Shown: in pieces, positions 55,060 to 64,000 of the stretch
How positions within the stretch are numbered: the stretch's first letter is position 1
Layout: every line of letters begins with the position of its first letter
DNA from: Deltaproteobacteria bacterium
Lineage (GTDB): Bacteria > Desulfobacterota > Desulfomonilia > UBA1062
Direction of reading: 5' to 3'
Assembly: GCA_029547045.1 (NCBI GenBank)
Contig: JAKPQL010000063.1
Span: 55,727 to 119,726, forward strand
DNA: 64,000 bases
Translations under genes and position numbers: made by a program
Notes under the pieces: generated by a model
The model's input: the letters and a program-made list of their open reading frames with translations, nothing else
Databases searched by the model: none
What the model was told of the DNA's origin: nothing

Positions 55060-55257
55060 CTACCCGGCTATCCGCTTGACCGTCCTGTCCGCGATGAGGT
55101 CGTTCAGCTCCTGCAGGAGGACCCTCTCGTGGGCGTCGATCACCCCGTCGGCGTGCGCCAGCTCGATGATCTCCTCGTACTCGGAGTTCTTGATGACGTG
55201 GTCGTCGATGGCCTTCTTGATCAACTCGTCGAGATTCTTTCCGCTCTTTGTCAGCAT
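55060..55257 (-). CDS. Small TerB/EF-hand-like protein
   Basis: 65 aa from ATG 55257 (AAAGGA eight bases upstream). IIELAHADGVIDAHERVLLQELNDLI resembles a TerB/tellurite-resistance-type helix-loop with D-D-D acidic positions, possibly metal-binding. Function unknown. A clear Rho-independent terminator argues that it is a real monocistronic gene. Confidence 0.65.
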   Translation of the reverse strand: MLTKSGKNLDELIKKAIDDHVIKNSEYEEIIELAHADGVIDAHERVLLQELNDLIADRTVKRIAG

Positions 55258-55383
55258 GTGTTGTCCTTTCTCGGTTTTCTGGGGTTCTGGAGAATGTATC
55301 ATGAAGGAGGCGTGCGTGTCCAGAATCAGGGATGACGCGGTGCGCCCTGTGGTGGTATGGTGAGCCTACAGGGGGCTTGCATC

Positions 55384-56112
55384 ATGCCGCACTTCTCCCA
55401 CACGGTCCGTGATGAAATCGCGGTCCTCACCATGAACTCCGGCGAGAACCGGTTCAACCCGGAGTTCCTCGCCGAAATCAGCACGGTCATGGACGCCATC
55501 GAGGCCAGCGACGCCAGGGTGCTGGTGGTCACCTCGGCCCACCCCAGGGTCTTCTCCAACGGCATCGACCTCGACTGGGTGCTGCCCGTGCTCCGGAAAC
55601 GCGACGTGGAGGCCTTCCACGCCTACCTCACCCTCATGCGGACCCTCATGCGGCGCCTGACGCTCTTCCCCATGCCCACCATCGCGGCCGTCAACGGACA
55701 CGCCTTTGCCGGCGGGGCGGTGCTGGCCTGCTGCTTCGACTTCCGGTTCATGCAGACAGGCCACGGCTATTTCTGCCTGCCCGAGGTGGACCTGGGCGTG
55801 CCCTTCCTGCCCGGCATGATCGCGGTGCTCAAGAAGGCCATGCCTCTGGCCGTGCTGGAGGAGCTGCAGTATGCTGGGACGCGGCTGAAGGCGGAGGAAT
55901 GCGCTGCCCGCGGGATCGTGCACACGGCCTGCACGCCGGATGAGCTCTTGGAAAGGGCCATGGCCTTTGCCATGTCCCTGAGAAAGCGCCGGGACGTCAT
56001 CGCAGAGATGAAGCGGGTCATGCACGCAGAGGTGATCCGGGCCATCGACGTGGAGGACATGGAAAAGATCGAGGCCGGCTGGCACGAGTGGTTCATGAAC
56101 GTCCCTGTGTGA
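55384..56112 (+). CDS. Enoyl-CoA isomerase-like crotonase
   Basis: 242 aa. Crotonase fold: VFSNGIDLDWV and AAVNGHAFAGGAVLACCFDFRFM, then CLPEVDLGVPFLPGM. The first hydratase glutamate is absent (GGAVLAC), the second is present (LPEV), so a Delta3,Delta2-enoyl-CoA isomerase-type role is more likely than hydratase (family knowledge plus inference). ATG 55384 preceded by AGGGGG; an in-frame ATG at 55357 is an alternative. Confidence 0.75.
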   Translation: MPHFSHTVRDEIAVLTMNSGENRFNPEFLAEISTVMDAIEASDARVLVVTSAHPRVFSNGIDLDWVLPVLRKRDVEAFHAYLTLMRTLMRRLTLFPMPTIAAVNGHAFAGGAVLACCFDFRFMQTGHGYFCLPEVDLGVPFLPGMIAVLKKAMPLAVLEELQYAGTRLKAEECAARGIVHTACTPDELLERAMAFAMSLRKRRDVIAEMKRVMHAEVIRAIDVEDMEKIEAGWHEWFMNVPV

Positions 56113-56173
56113 CGAGTCCACGGGCCTGAGCATATCACCTCGTGCATCAAAACGCTTGAAAACGGAGGAAACC

Positions 56174-57343
56174 ATGGACGTGTTCATCGACTACCCGAAA
56201 CGCATCGAAAAGATCCGCGAGGAGATGCGCACCAGCGGCATCGACCTCCTCGTCGGGACACGCACCGTGAGCCTGTGCTACGTGTCAGGCGCCTTTGTCC
56301 CCTGGAGGAGCACCGTGCTCGTCTCCCTGGACGGGTACATGTCCCTGACCACGCTGCTCATCGACCTGGAGCGGATGAGGCACGAATCCTGGCTCTCGAC
56401 CCTGCACGGCTATGCACCCCTGCCTGGCATGGACCTCTGGGACGTCACCATGCACCAGATCAGGGGCCTGAAACTCGAAAAAGCCAGAATAGGCGTGGAG
56501 GTCGGCCACTCACCCCGGGGCAACACGGGCTACCTCTTTTCCACGGAGTTCGACCTGCTCAGGCAGGCCCTGCCGGATGCCGTCTTCGTCCCGGCGAACC
56601 ACATCGTGGACAGGGCCTCGTACATCAAGGAGCCCGGCGAGATCGCGCTCATGCGGCAGGCCGCCGCCATGGCGGACTCCGCCGTGGAGCGGGTGAAGGA
56701 GGCGCTGTGCGTGGGCATGACCGAGGCCGAGGTCGCGGGCATCGGCGAGATGGAGCTCAGGCGTCTCGGCAGTTCGTACCACTGGGCAGCGACCGGTTCC
56801 TCCGAGGTGGCCTCGGGCTACCGCGCCTGCTGGGCCATGAACGGGACCACCCCGCCCAGCACCAAGCTCATCCAGAAAGGCGAGAACGTCATCGTGGACT
56901 TCCACCCCTGCTGCAGCCTCTACTACTCCGACCTGGCGCATAACTTCATCATCGGGGAGCCAAGCGCCGAGCAGGTAAAGCTGGCTGACGCGTTCACCCG
57001 AACCGCGCAGGCCCTCATCAGCGGGCTGAAAGCGGGCAGCACGGTGGGACAGGTCTTCCGCACGGTGCACGAAACGGTGAACGAGCTCGGGTATGCGGGG
57101 TACACGATCCCGTCTTTCGGCCATGGGCTGGGCGTCATGGGGCACGAGTGGTACCCGGCCATCGTGGACAACGACGAGTTCAGGAACGTGATCCTCGAGG
57201 AGAACGCGGTGGAGGTGGCCTTCCTCGCCATGGCCGTGCCCGGGGTGTGCGGCATGCGTCTGGAGACCCCGGTGCGCGTCACCGCAAACGGCGGCGAGAT
57301 GCTCTGCGCCACCGAGCCCGTCCTCACGGTCATCGAGGGGTGA
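56174..57343 (+). CDS. M24-family metallopeptidase (Xaa-Pro aminopeptidase-like)
   Basis: 389 aa. Creatinase-like N-terminal domain (residues 1-150), then the pita-bread domain: MTEAEVAGIGEMELRRLG, VIVDFHPCCSLYYSDLAHNF (two metal Asp), SFGHGLGVMGHE (His), and MLCATEPVLTV (Glu). Cleaves N-terminal dipeptides or related amide bonds; could also be a creatinase-type hydrolase. GGAGGAAACC precedes the ATG at 56174. 61 bases downstream of the isomerase gene. Confidence 0.8.
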   Translation: MDVFIDYPKRIEKIREEMRTSGIDLLVGTRTVSLCYVSGAFVPWRSTVLVSLDGYMSLTTLLIDLERMRHESWLSTLHGYAPLPGMDLWDVTMHQIRGLKLEKARIGVEVGHSPRGNTGYLFSTEFDLLRQALPDAVFVPANHIVDRASYIKEPGEIALMRQAAAMADSAVERVKEALCVGMTEAEVAGIGEMELRRLGSSYHWAATGSSEVASGYRACWAMNGTTPPSTKLIQKGENVIVDFHPCCSLYYSDLAHNFIIGEPSAEQVKLADAFTRTAQALISGLKAGSTVGQVFRTVHETVNELGYAGYTIPSFGHGLGVMGHEWYPAIVDNDEFRNVILEENAVEVAFLAMAVPGVCGMRLETPVRVTANGGEMLCATEPVLTVIEG

Positions 57344-57648
57344 CCCCTGCCCGGAGCAAAATCCGTATCCCTTCCCGACTCCGCCCGGGGGGACAATTCT
57401 GCTCCGCACAGGACCTGGCGAAGATGGCGGTTGCATTTCCCGCAGAAGAAGCTTAGTGTGCCTGCGAGATCAGGTATTGCCTGAAACCCATCACGCTCCA
57501 CCATCAGGGTAGTCCCTCAGGTCTTGATGCAGAAGTACCATACCGGCCCCGGGGGGAACTCGATGGAAAATGAAGCGGCAGCATCGGCCTTGGAATTTCA
57601 TGCCTCCTCACTGTGCTCCCCCTTCCCTGGAAAGGACTGACCCCTATC
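57344..57648. other. 305-base gap, no gene found
   Basis: Contains a 7-bp inverted repeat CGGAGCA (57352-57358) and TGCTCCG (57400-57406), and nothing else I recognise; all open frames are short. Confidence 0.4.
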
Positions 57649-59250
57649 ATGAAGATAGCCCTCATCATCCCGAAAAACGGCACCGAGAGTTCCCGAAGCT
57701 TCTACGACTACCGGTTCTACGCCGAGTTCCTGCTCTCGAAGAAATACATCTCCTACCTCCTGGCCATCCCGACCCTCGTCTCTCTGACACCGAGGCACCA
57801 CGAGATCAGGGTGTTCGACGAGAACATCGAGAAGATCGACTATGGCTGGCAGGCCGACCTGGCGGGCATCAGCGTCAGGACCATGTTCGCCAAACGGGCG
57901 TATGCCATTGCGGCGCGGTACCGGGGGCTCGGGGTGAAGACGGTGCTGGGGGGTATCCACCCGTCCATGTGCCCGGAAGAGGCCCTTGAGCACTGCGACT
58001 GCGTGGTCACCGGCGAGGCGGAGGAGGTCTGGGGAACTCTCCTGAAGGATGCCGAAGAGGGCGCTCTGAAGAGGCTCTATTCCACAGGCTCCCATGTTGA
58101 CCTGAAGGCCTCGCCCGCAGCGGTGAGGGACAGCCTATCCCGCACGCGCTATCTCCAGGACATCGTGCAGACCACCAAGGGATGTCCCTACCACTGCGAG
58201 TTCTGCTCGGTGTACGCCTTTGACGGGCAGAAGATCAGGAGCAGGCGCATCGACGCGGTGCTCGAAGAGATCCGCGACATCACCTCGCACCGCTCTGCCT
58301 ACAAGAAGAAGAATGCCGTCTTCTTTGCCGACGACAACATCATTGCCGATAAGAAGTATGCCCGCGAACTGTTCAAGGCGCTGAAGCCGTACAACATCAA
58401 CTGGTCGTGCCAGGCCTCCATCAATCTCTCCCGGGAGGACGAGCTGCTCGGCCTCATGCGGGACAGCGGGTGCGGCGCCGTCCTCATAGGGTTCGAGTCC
58501 ATATCGCAGAAGAACCTCGAGGCCATGCACAAGCAGGTCAACCAGCGCTACGACTACACAGAGGCAGTCAGAAAGATCCAGTCGTTCGGCATCATGGTCC
58601 ACAGCGCCTTCATCGTGGGCTACGACTTCGACTCCGAGACCACCTTCGATGAGCTCATCGCCTTCCTCAGGGAGACCAACCTCCTCATGCCGCTCATCAA
58701 CGTGCTCACCCCCTTCCCGGGTACCGAGCTGTTCAAGCGCCTGGAGAAAGAAGGTCGCATCCTCCACAAGGACTGGGACAAATACGATGCCAAGAACGTC
58801 GTGTTCAGGCATCCGACCCTGCTACCGGAGGAGCTGAAGGACGGCTACATGCGGGTTATCAGGGATGCATACTCCTTCGAATCCATCTGGAGAAAGCTGA
58901 ACTATTACTGGGACAGGGATTTCTGGAAGCACGCAAACGAGGTTGACCCGGTGAAATTCTTCTATCGGTTCGCCTTTGCACTGCGCCTGCTCACCCTGCT
59001 CTCGCTGAAGAACAAGGAACGCTCACGGTTCATCATGAAGGTCCTGCCCAGGGTGTTCAACCCCCGCGTCAGGGTGTCCACCATCCTCACCATGATGGCA
59101 TACAACGACTTTGCATACAGTGTCCGGGAGCATGAAGCACTGGAGTGTGAACCGGCGTCTCATCATACAGTGGACGGGATCGTTTCTCCGCTCACCGCTG
59201 CGGGGGCGGCCGAACACATCGAGAAGTCCCCGGTTCATCCCGGAGGGTGA
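57649..59250 (+). CDS. B12-binding radical SAM enzyme
   Basis: 533 aa. N-terminal B12-binding-like fold (IALIIPKNG, WQADLAGISVRTMFAKRAYAIAARYRGLGVKTVLGGIHPSMCPEEAL). Central radical SAM core has KGCPYHCEFCSVYAF with the three cluster Cys, and FFADDNIIADKKYARELFKAL. C-terminal accessory helices. Related enzymes methylate or rearrange lipids and cofactors; the substrate is unknown. ATG 57649, with AAAGGA about 12 bases upstream. Confidence 0.85.
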   Translation: MKIALIIPKNGTESSRSFYDYRFYAEFLLSKKYISYLLAIPTLVSLTPRHHEIRVFDENIEKIDYGWQADLAGISVRTMFAKRAYAIAARYRGLGVKTVLGGIHPSMCPEEALEHCDCVVTGEAEEVWGTLLKDAEEGALKRLYSTGSHVDLKASPAAVRDSLSRTRYLQDIVQTTKGCPYHCEFCSVYAFDGQKIRSRRIDAVLEEIRDITSHRSAYKKKNAVFFADDNIIADKKYARELFKALKPYNINWSCQASINLSREDELLGLMRDSGCGAVLIGFESISQKNLEAMHKQVNQRYDYTEAVRKIQSFGIMVHSAFIVGYDFDSETTFDELIAFLRETNLLMPLINVLTPFPGTELFKRLEKEGRILHKDWDKYDAKNVVFRHPTLLPEELKDGYMRVIRDAYSFESIWRKLNYYWDRDFWKHANEVDPVKFFYRFAFALRLLTLLSLKNKERSRFIMKVLPRVFNPRVRVSTILTMMAYNDFAYSVREHEALECEPASHHTVDGIVSPLTAAGAAEHIEKSPVHPGG

Positions 59251-59300
59251 GGGACCGGATCACACGGCACAGGGAGAACCGCTCCCCTCACCGGTCTCTC

Positions 59301-60284
59301 CTACGAAGCGGCCCCCTCCGACACGCTCTTTTTCTCCCCGGGAGCACTCTCCTCTTCCCCGGGCGCGCTCTTCTTCTCCGCCGGTGCAGCGAAGAAGCTC
59401 TCCATCTTCTCGAGGTAGATCCGCGCCTTCCTCTTGGCGGCCTCGTTCACGAAGGTCTTGTCCGGATAGGTGTTGGCAGGCGTATCCAGCACCTTCTGGA
59501 GGGTGCTCCTGAACAGCTCCCTGTCCTGCATCCGGACCGCGTAGAACCGCGCGTACATGACATGGATCATGAGGAGGCTGTCGCCGCTGTAGAGCACGGC
59601 CGCTTCGAACTGTTCCTTGGCCTTGTCCGGGTCTCCTCCGTCCGCCTTTGCCCGGAGCGCGTAAGCCGCACCGAGGGCCGCATGGACGGTGCCGCCGGCG
59701 TACGACCGGTCGATGGTGTTGATGAACTCGAGCATGGCCTCGATCCTGGCGACCGAGTCGGAGAACTCCGGCACGTCGCGGTTGAGGCTGATCCATCCGA
59801 GCCAGTTCATTGCCGTCCAGTAGAGCGCGGGCAGGTTTCTCTTGTCGAAGTTGTACGGCAGGGCCTTTCTGTATCTCGAGATGTCATCGTCGAAGGCCTG
59901 GTCGAAGAAGCTGTAGCGCCTCAGCTCGGACAGGGCCAGGTCCCGCCCCTTGAGGTAGTTTGCCATGGCCTCCTTCTGGTCGGTGTCTTCCAGGCAGCAG
60001 TAGGCATACCCGTAGTATGCACCGGCTGTCCGGTAGATGAAGGACAGATCGAGCGGGTTCTTCTTCTCGTTCACCACGATGAGGTCTTCCATCTGCTCGA
60101 GGTGGCTCGTGGCGGCCCGGCAGAAGACATCCACATCCGGGTTCGTGTTCGCCGTGGTGTAGATATCCTCAAGGTAGGAGCCCAGGGGCTGATCGGCAGG
60201 GGCCTTATGGGCGCACCCCTGGAGCACGGCAAGTGCGGCAAGGGTTCCGAACAGGACGACAAACCTGCATGAACGTGGGACCAT
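59301..60284 (-). CDS. TatT-family TRAP-associated lipoprotein
   Basis: 327 aa. Lipoprotein signal ending VLQGC (Cys24). TatT pattern of helical TPR-like repeats: FIYRTAGAYYGYAYCCLEDTD, YNFDKRNLPALYWTAMNWLGWISLNRD, AALGAAYALRAKADGGDPDKAKEQFEAAV. TatT proteins assist TRAP transporters, but no TRAP genes lie here. A low-complexity Ala/Lys/Glu tail (residues 295-327) is unusual. ATG 60284 has AAAGGAGG. Confidence 0.8.
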   Translation of the reverse strand: MVPRSCRFVVLFGTLAALAVLQGCAHKAPADQPLGSYLEDIYTTANTNPDVDVFCRAATSHLEQMEDLIVVNEKKNPLDLSFIYRTAGAYYGYAYCCLEDTDQKEAMANYLKGRDLALSELRRYSFFDQAFDDDISRYRKALPYNFDKRNLPALYWTAMNWLGWISLNRDVPEFSDSVARIEAMLEFINTIDRSYAGGTVHAALGAAYALRAKADGGDPDKAKEQFEAAVLYSGDSLLMIHVMYARFYAVRMQDRELFRSTLQKVLDTPANTYPDKTFVNEAAKRKARIYLEKMESFFAAPAEKKSAPGEEESAPGEKKSVSEGAAS

Positions 60285-60450
60285 ACAACCTCCTTTATCC
60301 GCGGGAGCAGTCACGGGGCCTTCCCGCAAGCGATCATCGCTTCCATGCGAAGCATATCTCTCATTCTACCACACCTGGAGGGAATGTGGACAGTTTTTTC
60401 CGGGAACCCCGGTGCGGTGGCGGTGGCAGTCCTCTTTTTCCCGGCATGGA

Positions 60451-60481
60451 AAGAAAGGGCCCCCGGGCCTTCCCGGGGGCC
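60451..60481 (-). terminator. Rho-independent terminator after the acyl-CoA dehydrogenase
   Basis: Minus strand: perfect 10-bp stem GGCCCCCGGG/CCCGGGGGCC with a 4-base loop (60458-60481), followed by CTTTCTT (60451-60457). Confidence 0.8.
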
Positions 60482-60519
60482 ATGGAACTGGAGGCACTGC
60501 CCTTTCCGTGCTTGTGTTT

Positions 60520-61740
60520 TCACAGATAGTCCATGGCCCTGATGGCCAGGGCCTCGTTCACGCCGTCCTCGATCATGCTCGCGCGCGCGTCGCGGTACAT
60601 CTTCTCCACCGGGAATTCCTTGGCCAGGCCGTACCCGCCCATGATCTGCATGGCCTCGCTGGCGACGAACGTGGCAGTCTCGGTGGAGAGGCACTTGGCG
60701 GCCACGGCGTGCACCACCGAGGGTGCAAGCGGGTTCCTGACGTTGTACAGCGCCATCCTGCGGGCACTGGCCCGAGCGGCCTCGACCTTTTCGAACATCT
60801 TCATGAGCTTAAGCTTGACGGGCGCGTGCTCGATGATGGGCACCCCGCCCTGGACCCTCTGACGCGCATAGGCGAGGGCCTCGTCGAAGGCCGCCTTTGC
60901 GAGGCCGGCGAACACGACGGCCATGCCGCCGTTCACCGTGGCCAGGCCCTGGCCGCCGGATGCGTTGATGAGGTCCGGATACGGGACGACCATGTACCCC
61001 TTCGGCATGCGGACCTCCTCGAAGATGAGTGAGCCCTGGTTCAGCGGCCGCTGTCCCATCTTGTCCAGGGGTTTGCCCCGGGAGATGCCCGGCAGGTCCA
61101 ACGGGACGATGGCCAGGCCCTGGCCCTGCATGCCCCGGGAGGGGTCGAGCGAGACGTGGAGAAGCGCATGGGTGGCGATGGTGCCGTTGGACACCCACGC
61201 CGATTTCTCGCCGTTGATGATGTATTCGTCCCCCCTGAGCACCGCCTTCACCGACGGGCCGCACCGGGGGTCGCTCCCGCCCAGGCTCCAGTCAGTGCCA
61301 TGGTCGGGCTCGGTGATGGCCCAGCAGCCGATGAGCCTCCCTTCTCTGTCCGCGCAGAAATCCCTTGAGAGCTGCTGCATGGCGGGCGTGGGGATCAGGG
61401 CCGCGAAGTTGAAGGGCATGCATGACACCCCCATGCTGATGGCGAGGCCGGCATCCGCGTAGCCGAGCTGCTCTGCGATGAGGATGGAGGCCATGGGGTC
61501 GTTCTCGCCTGCCATGCCGCCGCACGTGCTGGGAATCTGCAGGGTGTGGAGGCCGAGTTCCCGGAAGCCCCTGAACACGTCCCAGAGGACCGAGCTATCC
61601 GCGATGACGTCGGCCGGATCGGCCAGTCTGTCCAAGGCAATGCCCGCAGGCCGCATCATATCCATGGCGAACTTCCTCACCTCGGAGAGCATGGACTGTG
61701 TCAGTGGGCTTAAGTCCAGGTCGATGTCCCGGTATGTCAT
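60520..61740 (-). CDS. Acyl-CoA dehydrogenase
   Basis: 406 aa. ACAD fold: LGLHTLQIPSTCGGMAG, IGCWAITEPDHGTDWSLGG (FAD/substrate loop), GEKSAWVSNGTIATHALLHV, and the C-terminal AMQIMGGYGLAKEFPVEKMYRDARASMIEDG. Oxidises an acyl-CoA alpha-beta bond, passing electrons to ETF. It follows the acetoacetate-decarboxylase-like gene by 46 bases and is terminated by the hairpin at 60451. Confidence 0.9.
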   Translation of the reverse strand: MTYRDIDLDLSPLTQSMLSEVRKFAMDMMRPAGIALDRLADPADVIADSSVLWDVFRGFRELGLHTLQIPSTCGGMAGENDPMASILIAEQLGYADAGLAISMGVSCMPFNFAALIPTPAMQQLSRDFCADREGRLIGCWAITEPDHGTDWSLGGSDPRCGPSVKAVLRGDEYIINGEKSAWVSNGTIATHALLHVSLDPSRGMQGQGLAIVPLDLPGISRGKPLDKMGQRPLNQGSLIFEEVRMPKGYMVVPYPDLINASGGQGLATVNGGMAVVFAGLAKAAFDEALAYARQRVQGGVPIIEHAPVKLKLMKMFEKVEAARASARRMALYNVRNPLAPSVVHAVAAKCLSTETATFVASEAMQIMGGYGLAKEFPVEKMYRDARASMIEDGVNEALAIRAMDYL

Positions 61741-61786
61741 TGTTCGGGCCCCTCCATAACCTGCTTCTTTCCCGCGGCGATGAGGA

Positions 61787-62578
61787 TCATTTCATGTCCC
61801 ACTTCAGGAAGGCGTGGGGCAGGAACTGCATGAGGTCCGCCTCGGCCACGACCTTGCCGCCCAGCATGGAGTTGTCGCCCCTGGTGTACACGGCGCCGAG
61901 CATCCGCACGACCTGGACTTCGGACCACGGGTCGTAGGCCGAGTCCCTCAGTACGATCTCCGCCTCGCCGTAGACCTTCTCCTTAGGTCTGAACAGCGTT
62001 TCCTGCCTGACGAGCCTGGGGTTGTAGTCCATGGAGCCGGGCTCGGGAGACGGGAAATACTTGAAGTTGTAGCCGATGCCCTTCATGCTGCCGTCGGGCT
62101 CGTACAGGCCTTCGAGCATCTCCTTCACGGCGGGCTCGTTCGTCCTGCCGGTGAGTCGTGCACTGACCTCCATGAACCTGACGCCGCGGCGCTCGGTCCA
62201 TCCGTGCACCTTCTCGCCCGTGCGCTCGAAATGGATGTCCGCCATCTTCTTGGGGTAGCCGTAGACCTCCCTGCCCCCGGCCATGGCAATGTCGCTGGTC
62301 ACGGGCATGGACAGGCAGTAGCCTCCCTCCTCTCCCTGAAAGGTCGCCCGAACGAACAGGGCGCTCTCGTGGTAGGTGACGTCGAAGTTGGTGGCCGGGT
62401 ACCATGCCACGAAGGCCATAGCGATGGGCATGGGGGCGGGCTCCAGCGGGGCGGGAACCAGGCGCCTGACGATCTCCGGCTTGGTCTCCCAGAAGACGAG
62501 GAGCATCTGGGCGTCGTAGAAGTCGGCGGTGGCCCTCATGTTGGCCATGATCTCATCAAAGGTTTTTACGAATCCCAT
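61787..62578 (-). CDS. Acetoacetate-decarboxylase-family protein
   Basis: 263 aa. ADC fold, with the Schiff-base lysine region in EVYGYPKKMADIHF, plus FVAWYPATNFDVTYHESALFV. Many ADC relatives are not true acetoacetate decarboxylases and accept other beta-keto acids or aldols. I take ATG 62578 because GGAGG is then eight bases away; ATG 62584 has it two bases away. Operon with the acyl-CoA dehydrogenase suggests a shared carboxylic-acid pathway. Confidence 0.8.
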   Translation of the reverse strand: MGFVKTFDEIMANMRATADFYDAQMLLVFWETKPEIVRRLVPAPLEPAPMPIAMAFVAWYPATNFDVTYHESALFVRATFQGEEGGYCLSMPVTSDIAMAGGREVYGYPKKMADIHFERTGEKVHGWTERRGVRFMEVSARLTGRTNEPAVKEMLEGLYEPDGSMKGIGYNFKYFPSPEPGSMDYNPRLVRQETLFRPKEKVYGEAEIVLRDSAYDPWSEVQVVRMLGAVYTRGDNSMLGGKVVAEADLMQFLPHAFLKWDMK

Positions 62579-62647
62579 GGACATGTCCTCCTGGTGTCAG
62601 AGTTGCAGGTGCCGTTCACGGCGCCTGTGGGAAGGATATGACAGGAC

Positions 62648-62707
62648 TCAATTAATTCCGAATAAAAGCCTCATGAAAGACACAGGGAGGAACAGATGAT
62701 TACCCAT
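62648..62707 (-). CDS. Possible 19-aa leader peptide
   Basis: ATG 62707 to stop 62648 (MGNHLFLPVSFMRLLFGIN), with AGGAGGTC upstream (62715-62720), in the space before the ADC-family gene. Hydrophobic composition; coding not proven. Confidence 0.25.
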   Translation of the reverse strand: MGNHLFLPVSFMRLLFGIN

Positions 62708-62781
62708 AATTATGACCTCCTGATGGTATGCAACCGCTCAGGATGGCCCTACACTCATCTGGGTGGTGACCTTGCGCCGAC

Positions 62782-63711
62782 TCAGGGCTGCGCAGTCTGG
62801 AACAGCCAGGTGGAGAGGTAGCGCTCCCCGGTATCCGGGAGCAGGACCACGATGGTCTTGCCTGTGGCCTCTTCCCGCTTCGCCAGCTCGAGGGCCGCCC
62901 ACATGGCCGCGCCGCTGGAAATGCCCACCAGGATCCCCTCCCTCCGGGCGAGCGCCCGGGCTGTCCTCCCGGCATCCTCGTGATTCACCGGGATGACCTC
63001 GTCGATCACGTCCCGGTTCAGGACCTCCGGCACGAAGCCTGCGCCGATGCCCTGGATCTTGTGAGGGCCAGGTTTACCTCCGCTGAGCACCGGCGAGTCG
63101 GACGGCTCGATGCCGATGATCTTCACGCCGGGACTGCGCGCCTTCAGGACCTCCCCCACCCCGGTGATGGTGCCGCCCGTGCCGATGCCTGCCACGAAGT
63201 AGTCCACCTTTCCTGCCGTGTCGCTCCAGATCTCCTCTGCCGTGGTCTTCCGGTGGATCTCGGGGTTGGCCGGGTTCCTGAACTGCTGGGGCATGAAGCC
63301 GTTCCTCGTCTCTCTGCAGAGCTCCTCGGCCTTTTCCACCGCACCCTTCATGCCCCTTGATCCCTCGGTGAGCACGAGTTCTGCCCCCAGGATGGACAGG
63401 AGCTGCCTGCGCTCCATGCTCATGGTCTCGGGCATGGTGAGGACGAGGCGGTAGCCCCTGGCCGCACACACGAAGGCAAGGCCGATGCCGGTGTTTCCGC
63501 TGGTGGGTTCGATGATCACCGTGTCTTTGTTGATGAGGCCCTCCTTCTCCGCGGCCTCGATCATGGCCACGCCGATGCGGTCCTTGACGCAGGATAGCGG
63601 GTTGAAGGACTCGAGCTTGGCGAGGATGGTTGCCCCCAGGCCTTCGGAGAGGCGGTTGATCCTCACGAGCGGGGTGTTACCCACGGTCTTCGTTATGTCT
63701 TCATACACCAT
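62782..63711 (-). CDS. cysK: Cysteine synthase A (O-acetylserine sulfhydrylase)
   Basis: 309 aa. [16 protein letters not shown], the PLP-lysine segment [12 protein letters not shown] with Lys43, [29 protein letters not shown] and [12 protein letters not shown] all match CysK. Makes L-cysteine from O-acetylserine and sulfide. AAAGGAGG precedes the ATG. It is 13 bases downstream of the MetY-like gene, so they form a sulfur-assimilation operon. Confidence 0.95.
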   Translation of the reverse strand: MVYEDITKTVGNTPLVRINRLSEGLGATILAKLESFNPLSCVKDRIGVAMIEAAEKEGLINKDTVIIEPTSGNTGIGLAFVCAARGYRLVLTMPETMSMERRQLLSILGAELVLTEGSRGMKGAVEKAEELCRETRNGFMPQQFRNPANPEIHRKTTAEEIWSDTAGKVDYFVAGIGTGGTITGVGEVLKARSPGVKIIGIEPSDSPVLSGGKPGPHKIQGIGAGFVPEVLNRDVIDEVIPVNHEDAGRTARALARREGILVGISSGAAMWAALELAKREEATGKTIVVLLPDTGERYLSTWLFQTAQP

Positions 63712-63724
63712 GTGCGTACCTCCT

Positions 63725-64000
<276 letters not shown>

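Overview
The window is GC-rich bacterial chromosome, densely coded, with many genes joined by 4-base ATGA stop/start overlaps. Gene content suggests a metabolically versatile anaerobe of the former Deltaproteobacteria (Desulfobacterota or relatives). It carries polyferredoxins, a formylmethanofuran-dehydrogenase-E-like protein beside a molybdate transporter, fatty/aromatic-acid CoA metabolism, a pyruvate-phosphate-dikinase regulator, a rubrerythrin-like protein, FeoAB, an orphan TatT lipoprotein and an OmpA porin with thrombospondin repeats. No rRNA, tRNA, CRISPR array, transposase or phage gene was seen. The taxonomic placement is inference from gene content only.

Layout. (1) 1-2.4 kb, plus strand: MOT1-type molybdate transporter (5' end outside the window), FmdE-like protein, a small Cys-rich ORF behind a strong promoter, and a secreted DUF6160-type protein. 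(2) 2.4-12.2 kb, minus strand: lipid-flavoured operons. FAD oxidoreductase, a DUF1365::cyclopropane-fatty-acid-synthase fusion and a SnoaL-like lipoprotein form one; STAS/DUF1990-like, CrtI-like oxidoreductase and chalcone-isomerase-like protein form another; PNPOx-like protein and a PEP-synthase/rifampin-phosphotransferase-like enzyme form a third. (3) 12.4-17.4 kb: a soluble hybrid histidine kinase with ten PAS domains. (4) 17.7-24.6 kb: DUF4382 lipoprotein, quinone reductase, NlpC/P60 lipoprotein, NapH-like polyferredoxin with a Tat-exported DUF362 protein, and an orphan amino-acid-binding protein. (5) 24.7-27.2 kb: a three-gene operon of a ParA ATPase fused to a glycogen-binding-like domain, a MinD-like protein without a P-loop, and a small protein resembling an inactivated PD-(D/E)XK nuclease. 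I consider this the most likely undescribed system. (6) 27.4-34.3 kb: rubrerythrin-like protein plus PpsR, OmpA/TSP3 porin, and a very large membrane diguanylate cyclase. (7) 34.6-41.1 kb: MFS transporter, aspartate-semialdehyde dehydrogenase, EEP nuclease, a probably leaderless GNAT gene, AsmA-like protein, a tandem 58-bp repeat, and two small conserved genes.

(8) 41.1-47.1 kb: a four-gene TetR operon (TetR, DUF6125-like, amidohydrolase, HTH-ferredoxin) divergent from a Fur-feoA-feoB operon, with an inverted repeat in the shared control region. (9) 47.3-64 kb: PIN-PhoH ATPase, enoyl-CoA hydratases, PilZ protein, YceH, long-chain acyl-CoA synthetase, M24 peptidase, B12-binding radical SAM, TatT lipoprotein, acetoacetate-decarboxylase-like plus acyl-CoA dehydrogenase pair, and CysK plus the end of a MetY-like enzyme.

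Two genes (feoB and the acyl-CoA synthetase) each lack exactly one base relative to an intact frame, and in both the lesion lies at the octamer TGACGAGC. This may be sequencing error, real mutation or recoding. Links between regions are inferred: the diguanylate cyclase could signal to the PilZ protein; Fur could control FeoAB; PpsR would control a dikinase, and the PEP-synthase-like enzyme here is a possible but unproven target.
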